Of a DNA stretch of 64,000 nt, positions 49,426-56,732 are shown in pieces. The first letter of the stretch is position 1. The number at the start of each line of letters is the position of its first letter. The stretch comes from an uncultured Lachnospiraceae bacterium (GTDB taxonomy: Bacteria; Bacillota; Clostridia; Lachnospirales; Lachnospiraceae): assembly GCA_947591155.1 (NCBI GenBank), contig CANQDA010000006.1:52714-116713 (forward strand), written 5' to 3'. Both the position numbers and the translations under genes were made by a program. The notes beneath the pieces are model-generated. The model was not told the DNA's origin and did no database searches. It worked only from the letters and a program-made list of their open reading frames with translations.

Positions 49426-49485
49426 AGTTGAGGCTTACTTGTATTTTTCTTCTTTAAAATGGAAAAATTTTAAAGGAGGCGTGAT

Positions 49486-51303
49486 ATGGGAAACTAGATT
49501 AAAAACGGTTATGTTGTTTTTACAAATTCAAGTACCTATTAGCCTACTGTACCAGAATGGGCGATTAAAGATGTAGATAATGTGAGATAGCAATATCTTG
49601 AGGGCGAAAAAGCTGCATCAAATAGTTTTTATAAACTTTTAGATACCTTAGAAACTGTTTGCTGGCAACAAAAAAATAGAGAAAGAGCATATCTTGAAAT
49701 GCGCCTAAAAATACTAATATAGCAAAAAGAATCAACTGGAGTAGAAGATTAGCGTATTGATTAGATACAATCAGCATTAAGTGACGAAGATTATACTACT
49801 GCTTTTAATGTAGAACAGCACGCTTTAGATGAATTGAAACAAATTCAAACAGAACTCGCGCGAAACAAACAATTAACTCGTACAAATGATTTGTTTGACA
49901 GTGCTCAGTTAATTCAAAAAACTATTACAAAAAAATTGCAAGAGCTTCTGACATAGCGTTTTACAAAAAAAGGCATATAGTATTTTATGTCAAGTGGCAA
50001 TTTAACGATTGATGACGTTTATCAATCAATTATTGATGAAGTAATCAAAGACACACAAATATCTAGTGCTTTTTCGGAATCTTTAGAATCCTTTCATCAA
50101 GATTTTATAAAAGCAATGACTGGCTTTCTTAAAGAAAACAACATTCAAATAAATAAAGCCATTGAAAAAAGTGGAAATTATGGTAAATAGCGTATTCTTA
50201 AAAATGGAAAGCGCTTTTTAAATAAACTTCAATAGAAAGATGGAAAAATTATTACAGAGAACAAAAAAGACAAAAGTAAAACTGTCGCTTTAACATGGGA
50301 TAAATATCTTGAAAGAATTGCGAGTGGGATTGCAGAAAGTTTCAGAGGTAAAATTGGAGAAATAAAAACGAGTGTCAGAGATGAACGAGAAGTAGGGAAA
50401 ATTTCAATTCTTACTGGCAAATATTATCGTCAAGTGTCTCATTATGTAAAAGAACAAGTTGAAGCCGCAGGTGGAAAAGTTGAACAACAAAAGGGAGATA
50501 ATCTATCTATTGCGGCAGATGTGTCAACAGATATACTTGATAGAATTAGCGATGAATTGTAGTCGTATCTTAAAGGCCAAACTAAAATCATGCAAGAAGA
50601 CTTTAATAAAACCTTAAATGAGATTTTAAATCGCTATGCACAAGAAACAGGCCAAGTCTTTTATCCAGTTGTTCAAAATGTTAAAACATATCAATCTTTG
50701 AATAACTTCTAGATACAAGGACGCGGCTGGCAAAAAAATGGTGATAAAATGGAATTTAGTGGCCAGACTTTTGATTAGTTCGCTAAACACATTTCTAACA
50801 TTGGTTCATCTATTGACGCAAATAAACTTATCTTTATGTTAAATAACACGACACTACCTGGCGCTTTTAGCTCTCCAGAAGATATTGACGTTGTTTTAAA
50901 TTATATTTCTACAATTTGCGCGGCTTGGGTTTGGGATGATGAAAGCCTTTTCTTTAATTAGAAAAATGTTGGTAATGAAAAAATTCATACAATTCAATTA
51001 TTCAATGCTGGCGGCATGGTTGTACCTGCTTCTGCTGTGATGGAAGAAAGTATCGAACGTTTAATGGCAATTATACAAGAGCGAACTCGTGAATCAAATC
51101 TTGCACGAGTAGAAATTAACACATATCAAAACCTGGAAAAGGATTTTGAAAAAATGAAAAAAAATAATGAATCGGGGCGCTGGATGAAAATTCGCAATTT
51201 AGCTTTGCGCAATAGTAAAATTGCTGTTACTTTTGATGTGTATGCTGTAAATCATTTATTAGATGATTTTAGAAGTATGCTTGCAAAAACTACATGGACT
51301 TAA
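49486..51303 (+). CDS. large helical protein with fourteen in-frame TAGs
   Basis: 605 residues after a GGAGG site. The fourth codon is TAG, and thirteen more follow across the whole gene, with coding character maintained throughout in one frame. Long charged helices with Gln/Glu/Lys dominate; a mid-region repeat-free domain (YYRQVSHYVKEQVEAAGG) and a C-terminal part around FNAGGMVVPASAVMEESIER follow. No family recognised. TAG density like that of the tail genes suggests late expression or a virion protein. Confidence 0.83.
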
Positions 51304-51306
51304 AAT

Positions 51307-51335
51307 TTGAAAATCTCTTAAAAATGTGGTATAAT
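51307..51335 (+). promoter_or_regulatory. sigma70-type promoter
   Basis: TTGAAA, 17-base spacer, TATAAT with TGTGG and ATATATAGAAAGTGAG flanks; starts 4 bases after the preceding stop. Confidence 0.88.
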
Positions 51336-51366
51336 ATATATAGAAAGTGAGAGAGGAAGTGAGACC

Positions 51367-51678
51367 ATGACGAAATTAACCGACCAAGATGTTGAAAAAA
51401 TTCGACAACTTTATGCCGAAATCGGCACCTATGCTGGTGTTTCGCGCCAGACTGGTTTTGCGGCGTCAACTGTAAAGAAATATGTGACAGGAATTGCACC
51501 CGCAAAATCGAAAAATTCTCGCGCGGAAGAAGCAGTCCAAGAAGTGCCTTTTGACGCTTCTCTGTTAAAGTCTTTTGACCCATCAGAATTCATAAAAGAG
51601 AATTGGAATATGATGTGCGTTTTAACAGAAAATGAAATCGCAAAGGTAAAAGAGCTTTGGAAGGAGATTCGTACATGA
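51367..51678 (+). CDS. helix-turn-helix protein, 103 aa
   Basis: The N-terminal 45 residues fit a helix-turn-helix of the resolvase/transposase type (VEKIRQLYAEIGTYAGVSRQTGFAASTVKKYV). A C-terminal helical part follows. First gene after its promoter, so an early regulator is plausible. Confidence 0.8.
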   Translation: MTKLTDQDVEKIRQLYAEIGTYAGVSRQTGFAASTVKKYVTGIAPAKSKNSRAEEAVQEVPFDASLLKSFDPSEFIKENWNMMCVLTENEIAKVKELWKEIRT

Positions 51679-52016
51679 ATATTTTTAAATTTGCAGAGGG
51701 AAATGGTAAAACTGATCTTTATATGATTTGTGTTGCCAGTCCTCAAATTTTTGACACACTTCCTATCACCGTGGTTGGTGGTTCACTTCATATGATTGAA
51801 TCTCACTTATTTGGATTGGACTATCCTGATTATTTGAGAATGGCGCGAGATATTTACGGGGGCACAATTGTTGGAAAGAACAGTTTGTTTCCAATTGTGT
51901 TCTTCAAAGATAAAGAAAAAGCTCAACCGCTTTTGGACGAACTTAACTCTCGCGCGAACCAAGCGTTGAAAGAATGGAGAAAAGTAAATGAAAAGAAGAT
52001 ACAGAATAAGACTTGA
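51675..52016 (+). CDS. hypothetical protein, 113 aa
   Basis: Overlaps the previous stop (ATGA). Mixed alpha/beta with a central LHMIESHLFGLDYPDYLRM segment and a basic C-terminus. No family recognised. Confidence 0.75.
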   Translation: MNIFKFAEGNGKTDLYMICVASPQIFDTLPITVVGGSLHMIESHLFGLDYPDYLRMARDIYGGTIVGKNSLFPIVFFKDKEKAQPLLDELNSRANQALKEWRKVNEKKIQNKT

Positions 52017-52215
52017 TACACTAAATGATATTCAAAATTTTATTGCTGCCGCCGCGAAAGTAAATGGCGATGTGACACTTAGTAATGATAGTGGTTATAA
52101 TGTTTCAGCAAAATCGTTACTTGGCGCGATATACACCATGGAATGGGACAGAATTTTCTGCTATGCAGATTGTGATATTTATGAGCTAATTAAAGAATGG
52201 GTTATTGACGATTAA
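51988..52215 (+). CDS. HPr-like small protein, 75 aa
   Basis: The length and the pattern FIAAAAKVNGDVTLSNDS...VSAKSLLGAIYTMEWDRI follow HPr-family phosphocarriers (the AKSLLG motif). The active-site His expected near residue 15 is missing, as in many HPr-like phage and Firmicutes proteins of unknown role. Overlaps the previous gene by 29 bases. Confidence 0.72.
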   Translation: MKRRYRIRLDTLNDIQNFIAAAAKVNGDVTLSNDSGYNVSAKSLLGAIYTMEWDRIFCYADCDIYELIKEWVIDD

Positions 52216-52227
52216 AAGGGGCTTTAA

Positions 52228-52875
52228 ATGAGAGTCAGTCTTGGAAAAGATTTGCCTGATATTGAGATAAATGTAAAATCGCTTGAAGATGGAAGTTTTG
52301 ATATTTCTGTTAAGCAAGCTGAAAAAGTCAAAGGAAAATTTTCTGTTACAAATGTAAAACGTGGCTCTGTTGTTAGAATCGGTGAACGTAATTACATTGT
52401 TCTTGCGCGCAATGAAAATGGCGCAACTTTTCTCATTGCCGAAGAACCTACTGCATATATACATTATGGTAGTGAAAGAGATTATTCGCATTCTGAAAAT
52501 TATATTAGAGAATATCTTAACGAAAGATTTTATGAAGAACTTTGTGATTTAGTTGGAGAAATTAATATTATTCCTCATGTAGTTGATTTGACAGCAGAAG
52601 ATGGAACTGGAAGCGGACATTTTGTAATAGATAAAGTATCAACTCTTGATACCGATTCTTATCGTAAATATCGAAATTTTCTTCCGCCTATTCATACGAG
52701 TTGGTGGACAGTTACTCCATCTAGTTATCTTAAATCTCAAAACAAAGAAGTTTGTTATATTGATGGGAATGGAGTAATTAAATATGTGTCTCCCCTTTGT
52801 CTTACCGGAGTTAGACCATGTTTTGTTCTCAGCGCGGATACCAAAGTTGATGATGTACTTGGAGAGGTAAAATAA
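52228..52875 (+). CDS. DUF6273-like phage protein, 215 aa
   Basis: Contains the pattern typical of this domain: YIVLARNENGATFLI, then NYIREYLNERFYEEL, and the closing TGVRPCFVLSADT. Such domains also resemble parts of phage tail or surface proteins. Role unknown. Confidence 0.75.
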   Translation: MRVSLGKDLPDIEINVKSLEDGSFDISVKQAEKVKGKFSVTNVKRGSVVRIGERNYIVLARNENGATFLIAEEPTAYIHYGSERDYSHSENYIREYLNERFYEELCDLVGEINIIPHVVDLTAEDGTGSGHFVIDKVSTLDTDSYRKYRNFLPPIHTSWWTVTPSSYLKSQNKEVCYIDGNGVIKYVSPLCLTGVRPCFVLSADTKVDDVLGEVK

Positions 52876-52876
52876 A

Positions 52877-53353
52877 ATGGAATATGAGCCTAGAATTGGA
52901 GAAAGTACCTCTAACAATTACAAGAAAATGTTGCGTAAAGCAGTCCGTGCGATTAGATGGCTTAATAAACAGGTAACTGAAAACGAGATTTGGCGCGGAC
53001 GGTTTGTCTACAAGCTAGAGCGCGTTGAATATTTTCATCATTCAACAGATGAATTCCCCTCAGAAATGAAATGTCGAATTGGCTTTTATGATAAGCAAAC
53101 TAGAATGGCAATTTGTAAAAGTTTTGTTATTGATGAATTTTTTATAAGTCTTGTTCGTCAAAGAATGAACAAATTTGTCACTGAACTGATATATACAAGA
53201 TTCGGTGAAGATGGAATTAAGCCTTCGACATTTGATTGGACGCAAGTTAAAGTGCCGGTAAAAGACTTCATTTTGTTTAATTATTATTTACCTATTCATT
53301 TTTCAGAAAAGATTATTAACCCCGTTAAGTGGAGGAATAGAGGCTATGTATAA
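52877..53353 (+). CDS. hypothetical basic protein, 158 aa
   Basis: Immediately after the DUF6273-like gene. Basic N-terminus (NNYKKMLRKAVRAIRWLNKQ), a beta-rich middle, no recognised motif. Ends 8 bases into the next gene. Confidence 0.73.
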   Translation: MEYEPRIGESTSNNYKKMLRKAVRAIRWLNKQVTENEIWRGRFVYKLERVEYFHHSTDEFPSEMKCRIGFYDKQTRMAICKSFVIDEFFISLVRQRMNKFVTELIYTRFGEDGIKPSTFDWTQVKVPVKDFILFNYYLPIHFSEKIINPVKWRNRGYV

Positions 53354-53804
53354 ATTCAAAAAGATAGCTTTCTAGATTGGATTTTATATTTGGTCTTTTA
53401 CTTGGGGAGCAATTCAAAGCATTTTGGGCGCGGCGGCAGCATTAATTGTGTTTTAGTTTGCACCCGGCGCGAGAATGAAACGCGATGGGTTATTCTTTTG
53501 TGTTGAAATTCCTGGTATCACATGGGGGCTTGAATGCGGCATTTTCTACATTTGCAGTGTTGATGCATTACAATTTATCAGACTTCATGAAAAAGGTCAT
53601 CAAATCCAAAATTTAATATTTGGCCCATTACAACCTTTTATTGTGACAATTCCTTCAATTTTGAGATTTTGGTATCGAAGATTTCGCGCGACGATTAAGC
53701 ACTCTTGCGAAACTGGATATTATGATATTTGGTTTGAAAGCGGCGCAACAACGTTCGGTGCGAATTTTGAAAAATTTTTGAAAAATATTGGTTTTAAAAT
53801 TTGA
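53346..53804 (+). CDS. membrane protein with HExxH motif, two TAGs
   Basis: 152 residues across two TAGs in the first 37 codons. Hydrophobic N-terminal helix (IWSFTWGAIQSILGAAAALIVF). The segment RLHEKGHQIQNLIFGPLQPF holds HEKGH, the zinc-metalloprotease HExxH form, in a context seen in small bacterial integral-membrane proteins. A third ligand is not obvious. The last codons abut the promoter of the RNA cluster. Confidence 0.75.
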
Positions 53805-53829
53805 TTTTTCCACAAAATTGTGGTATAAT
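53801..53829 (+). promoter_or_regulatory. sigma70-type promoter of the tRNA/tmRNA cluster
   Basis: TTGATT, 17-base spacer, TATAAT with TGTGG and ATATATAGAAGG flanks; about 35 bases before tRNA-Thr. Confidence 0.88.
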
Positions 53830-53864
53830 ATATATAGAAGGTGAGGGAAGACCACCTCATCCTT

Positions 53865-53939
53865 GCTGGGGTAGCACAACGGTAGTGCGTTTGCCTTGTA
53901 AGCAAAATGCTATGTGTTCAAATCACATCCTCAGCTCCA
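53865..53939 (+). tRNA. tRNA-Thr (anticodon UGU)
   Basis: Acceptor GCTGGGG/CCTCAGC, D-arm GCAC/GTGC, anticodon arm TTTGC-CTTGTAA-GCAAA (UGU), T-arm ATGTG-TTCAAAT-CACAT, discriminator U with encoded CCA. Confidence 0.95.
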
Positions 53940-54029
53940 GTAGCTAAAAGGCCTAAGCTACATAGTTTGTTACTGGTCATAACAAGCTACAAAATATCCT
54001 TTCACGCGGATAATATAAATCGGCTACTG
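53939..54029 (+). ncRNA. tRNA-like element with GGU anticodon-like loop
   Basis: Ends pair as a seven-base stem AGTAGCT/GGCTACT. A perfect arm TTGTTA-CTGGTCA-TAACAA presents a loop with U33 and GGU (Thr) at the anticodon position. A TATCC/GGATA arm with an 8-base loop stands where a T-arm would be. The D-arm is weak and no CCA is encoded. It may be a degenerate tRNA-Thr. Confidence 0.45.
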
Positions 54030-54052
54030 AATCGTCATGACGAGACTGTGCC

Positions 54053-54087
54053 CTTTAACTACCCCTTCTTTTTAGGGGTAGTTAAAG
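54053..54087 (+). other. perfect 14-bp hairpin upstream of the tmRNA
   Basis: CTTTAACTACCCCT/AGGGGTAGTTAAAG with loop TCTTTTT and no T-run after the stem. The 3' arm contains GGGGTAG, the same seven bases as the tmRNA 5' end ten bases downstream. Confidence 0.8.
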
Positions 54088-54096
54088 ACACCGCTA

Positions 54097-54397
54097 GGGG
54101 TAGACAGGTGTTCGACGGGGTTTTTAAGTTGTAATAAGCGCGGCGAGTGGTTCTCGTTAAACGCCATCTTCTTTAAACGCGAATTATTTAGTTGCTTAAA
54201 TTTAAGGCTTTAGCTTAAGCCTTTCAAAGTTTTTCTTTCCGCCGCGGCGAAACGCTTGAATCGTCGTGAACTTTTAAAGCTAGACGTTTTAAAACGTGTT
54301 TGTTCGTGTTGAAACCTCGAATTTAAAAAACAAACTACCCACGAAGAAACTTGCAAATTAAGAATTTCGAACCGGAGTTCAATTCTCCGCTACTCCA
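54097..54397 (+). ncRNA. ssrA: transfer-messenger RNA (tmRNA), tag ANYLVA
   Basis: Rescues stalled ribosomes and tags their products. 5' end GGGGTAG pairs with 3' CTACTCC (7 bp, one G-U), discriminator A, CCA not encoded. The conserved D-loop-like GGTGTTCGACGGGG follows the 5' acceptor strand as in bacterial tmRNAs, and GTTCTCGTTAAACGCC matches the region before the resume codon. The tag frame starts at GCG (54179-54181) and reads Ala-Asn-Tyr-Leu-Val-Ala then TAA, a short version of a protease tag ending in LVA. T-arm CGGAG-TTCAATT-CTCCG at 54373-54389. At about 301 nt it is shorter than typical (about 350). It lies in a phage tRNA cluster. Confidence 0.85.
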
Positions 54398-54398
54398 C

Positions 54399-54467
54399 GG
54401 TCGAATGGAGCAATTGGGAGCTCGCGCGGGCAACTGCGAAATAAAAGTTCAAATCTTTTTTCGGCCA
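54399..54467 (+). ncRNA. tRNA-like element with a shortened anticodon arm
   Basis: Acceptor GGTCGAA/TTCGGCC, D-arm GAGC/GCTC with AATTGGGA loop, T-arm AAAAG-TTCAAAT-CTTTT. Only about 19 bases separate the D- and T-arms, too few for a normal anticodon arm plus variable loop. Begins two bases after the tmRNA. Not a normal decoding tRNA. Confidence 0.6.
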
Positions 54468-54482
54468 TTAAAAATGTTTTAT

Positions 54483-54558
54483 GTCGAAGTGGGGTAAATT
54501 TTGGAAACCCGCGCGGCATTATTGCCGCGAGCTAAAGGTTCGAATCCTTTCTTCGCCT
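54483..54558 (+). ncRNA. tRNA-like element with an 8-nt anticodon loop
   Basis: Acceptor GTCGAAG/CTTCGCC (one mismatch), D-arm GGGT/ACCC, anticodon stem CGCGG/CCGCG closing an 8-base loop CATTATTG, T-arm AAAGG-TTCGAAT-CCTTT. Discriminator U, no CCA encoded. Eight-base anticodon loops are known from +1 frameshift suppressors; this may also be a decayed gene. The decoded codon cannot be stated. Confidence 0.6.
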
Positions 54559-54749
54559 ATCAGCCCACTCGCGCACCCGTAACTTTCTCTGCGGAGAAAG
54601 GGCTAGACAGCAAGTGCCCGAGTTTAAAGTACGGTATGTCTAAGGTTTTTCTTGATGCCGCCATCGGTGTGAGACGCTTTGGTCTGGAGTGTCCGCCGAT
54701 TTGAAAGAAAAACTCGTGTTGGGGAACGTAAGAGCCCGATTTAAGAAGT
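54559..54749 (+). other. structured non-coding stretch, identity unknown
   Basis: Contains several pairings: ACTCG...CGAGT closing a junction with CTTTCTC-TGCG-GAGAAAG and GGGC...GCCC, then ATCGG...CCGAT enclosing AGAC/GTCT. No tRNA fold and no convincing protein (a frame over it runs through tRNA-like DNA). Probably an uncharacterised RNA of the same transcript. Confidence 0.45.
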
Positions 54750-54803
54750 GGCGCGCAAGTAGAGCTCAAACTGAAAAGTTAAAATCTTGCGCGCCGTTTT
54801 CTT
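54750..54803 (+). terminator. terminator of the RNA cluster
   Basis: Ten-pair stem GGCGCGCAAG/CTTGCGCGCC with a 26-base loop, followed by GTTTTCTT. Confidence 0.7.
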
Positions 54804-54808
54804 AGAAC

Positions 54809-54837
54809 TTGAAAAGTGAGAGAATTTGTGGTATAAT
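54809..54837 (+). promoter_or_regulatory. sigma70-type promoter of the suppressor-tRNA unit
   Basis: TTGAAA, 17-base spacer, TATAAT with TGTGG upstream; begins 5 bases after the preceding terminator. Confidence 0.87.
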
Positions 54838-54868
54838 AGATATAGAATAAGAGAGGAGGTGTTTAGTT

Positions 54869-54892
54869 ATGCCATACATCTCTTAGATATGA
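54869..54892 (+). CDS. possible leader peptide containing TAG (MPYIS-Q-I)
   Basis: Eight codons, ATG CCA TAC ATC TCT TAG ATA TGA, placed at correct distance behind the strong AGGAGGTG site. Its TGA overlaps the ATG of the next gene (ATGA). The TAG makes its length depend on suppressor activity (5 or 7 residues). It lies upstream of the suppressor tRNA in the same transcript. Function as a sensor is inference. Confidence 0.45.
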
Positions 54893-55119
54893 ACAAAATC
54901 TCACATGAAGAGAGAAGACATCGCGGCAGTATAGCAACCACAACATATAATAGTAAGAAGGTTGCTCAAATCGATAAAGACACAGATGAAATAATTGCCG
55001 TTTATCCATCTGTTATTGCTGCGGCAAGAGCGTTGGGAAAGAAACATCAATTTCACTTTACTGAGGTGTGTAAAGGTAAAAGAAAAACCGCTTATGGCTA
55101 TAAATGGAAATATCTTTAA
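54889..55119 (+). CDS. NUMOD1-type DNA-binding module protein, 76 aa
   Basis: The second half (KKVAQIDKDTDEIIAVYPSV, IAAARALGKK, CKGKRKTAYGYKWKYL) matches the NUMOD1 module normally fused to homing endonucleases; no nuclease domain is present. It has no ribosome site of its own and probably depends on the TAG-containing leader. Stops 16 bases before the suppressor tRNA. It could be a remnant of a homing gene or a small regulator. Confidence 0.75.
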   Translation: MNKISHEERRHRGSIATTTYNSKKVAQIDKDTDEIIAVYPSVIAAARALGKKHQFHFTEVCKGKRKTAYGYKWKYL

Positions 55120-55135
55120 TAGTGTTACCCTATAT

Positions 55136-55213
55136 GGGGGCTTAGCTCAATTGGGAGAGCGGAGGGCCCTAACCCCTCGTCTCGTGTCAGTTCGAATCTG
55201 TCAGCCTCCGCCA
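55136..55213 (+). tRNA. suppressor tRNA, anticodon CUA (reads UAG)
   Basis: Acceptor GGGGGCT/AGCCTCC with encoded GCCA, D-arm GCTC-AATTGGGA-GAGC, anticodon arm GAGGG-CCCTAAC-CCCTC giving CUA at positions 34-36, T-loop TTCGAAT. Odd features: position 33 is C instead of the near-universal U, and the T-stem has one T-T mismatch. Discriminator G suits GlnRS, in line with glutamine insertion at TAG; the charging enzyme is not shown. Confidence 0.92.
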
Positions 55214-55256
55214 GTAAAAATCTTTACTATATATCTCACATCTCAAAGGAGGCGCA

Positions 55257-55520
55257 ATGGAAGAAGAAGTCACAAAAGTTGTATTTAATGTCTTGTCTAA
55301 AGACCCAATGAATGAACACGTCAAGTCTCCTGACCAACTTAAATCAATGAATTTTATGAAAGATTTGTACATGGAATCACTTTTATTCGTTGATTTGGTC
55401 AGCACACTTGAAAAAGAATTTGACTATACAACGCCGTATGACCAAATGGACATGGAATCATATGGGTCTATCAAAGACATCTGTCAACTGATTGAAAAAG
55501 CTAAGGAGGAAACAAAATGA
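55257..55520 (+). CDS. acpP: acyl carrier protein
   Basis: 87 residues, AAAGGAGG site. The 4'-phosphopantetheine serine is in DLYMESLLFVDLVSTLEKEF, the standard DSL-type motif followed by helix II, and the acidic four-helix layout fits. Carries acyl groups as thioesters. Encoded between the suppressor tRNA and an adenylate-forming ligase whose ATG overlaps its stop, so the pair is probably functional together. ACPs are rare in phages. Confidence 0.88.
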   Translation: MEEEVTKVVFNVLSKDPMNEHVKSPDQLKSMNFMKDLYMESLLFVDLVSTLEKEFDYTTPYDQMDMESYGSIKDICQLIEKAKEETK

Positions 55521-56731
55521 GAAATCTAGATGAATTTTTAGCGCAGGTCAAAGATAAAAACCAATTCTATAAATCTTATTCTTCTGATTTCTAGTCTTGT
55601 CCTATCCTTACGCGGCAATTCGTTCAGGAACATCAAAAAGATTTGATTTCTGAACACTTTTATGCCGGTCCATTGCGCCGCCGCAAATCCTCAGGTAGTA
55701 CAGGACGCCCAGTAGAAATTTTTTGGGGTTCAAAAGAACTCACAGAATCAAATTTGGCGCTTTGGCGCAAAAGAAAAGCATGGTACAACATTGGAAGTTT
55801 TGACAGGCAATTATCTTTTACACTTTCTTCAAATCAAACAGAGGGCGATAAAATTTGGCGCGAAATCAACTTTAGAATGGCCTCTGTAAACGTCTCTTTG
55901 ATTCATGAAAAAGAGCAATGGAAAGACGTTTTAGATGCAATTCAAACATGGCAACCCAATTGGCTTTATATTCAACCTTCGATTTTGATAAAGTTGACCG
56001 GCGCGTATTAGGACTTTGGTACTGCGCCGCCAGCCTCAATTCGTTATATTGAGTGCTGCGGCGAAATGTTGCCCGAATTTGTGAGAACCTTGGCGCAAAA
56101 AATTTTTGAAGTACCTGTCGCCGGAATGTATGGGTCGGAAGAAATGAATGGAATTGCGCTTCAATGTCCCGAATGCGGCCTTTATCATGTGCTGGAAGAC
56201 AATGTGAATGTTGAAGTTTTGAGAGATGGAGAAGTCTATCCAACTGGCAAAGGTGAAGCAATTATCACAAATCTTTGCAATCACGTGATGCCGCTGATTC
56301 GTTACAATCAAGCTGACATTATCACGCTTTTAGATGGTGACGCGGCGCATTGCAAACTTTATCCAGAAGGACACTCTATCTCAAAAATTGAAGGTCGCGT
56401 CTTGGATGTTGTAAGAGTTGAAGACAATGTAGAATTCAACTCTTTTATGTTGATAGAAGTTATAGACAAATTCAATGCGTTCAACAACAGCGCGATTAAG
56501 GAATATAAATATTGTTTTCATTCTCGCGCGAAAAAGCTAGAATTAACTGTCGTTTTAGATAAAACTAAAAATCCTTTTAACTCTCTTGCCGCCGCAAAGG
56601 AAGCAATCATTGACACATTTAAGTCTATTGCACGACCGCGGCTGGTTAAAATGATAGAGTTTGATGTTAATTTTGTTGACTCTATAATGAGAGATGAAGG
56701 GAAATTCAGAGTTTGTAAAGTGGAGGAATAA
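55517..56731 (+). CDS. adenylate-forming ligase (PaaK-like), two TAGs
   Basis: 404 residues, TAG at 55592-55594 and 56009-56011. P-loop-like RRKSSGSTGRPVEI, a central AGMYGSEEMNG (A5-type motif), four Cys/His around CPECGLYH, and a C-terminal lid domain. The family activates carboxylic acids with ATP and passes them to CoA or a carrier protein. The overlapping ACP upstream is the obvious acceptor. Substrate unknown. Confidence 0.85.
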
Positions 56732-56732
56732 A

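Noticed and set aside
53907..54134. 75-codon plus-strand frame
   Set aside because: Runs over the tRNA-like element, the hairpin and the tmRNA 5' end; no ribosome site and no coding character.
54501..54769. Protein frames on both strands over 54501-54769
   Set aside because: Overlap tRNA-like DNA and a structured region; no ribosome sites.
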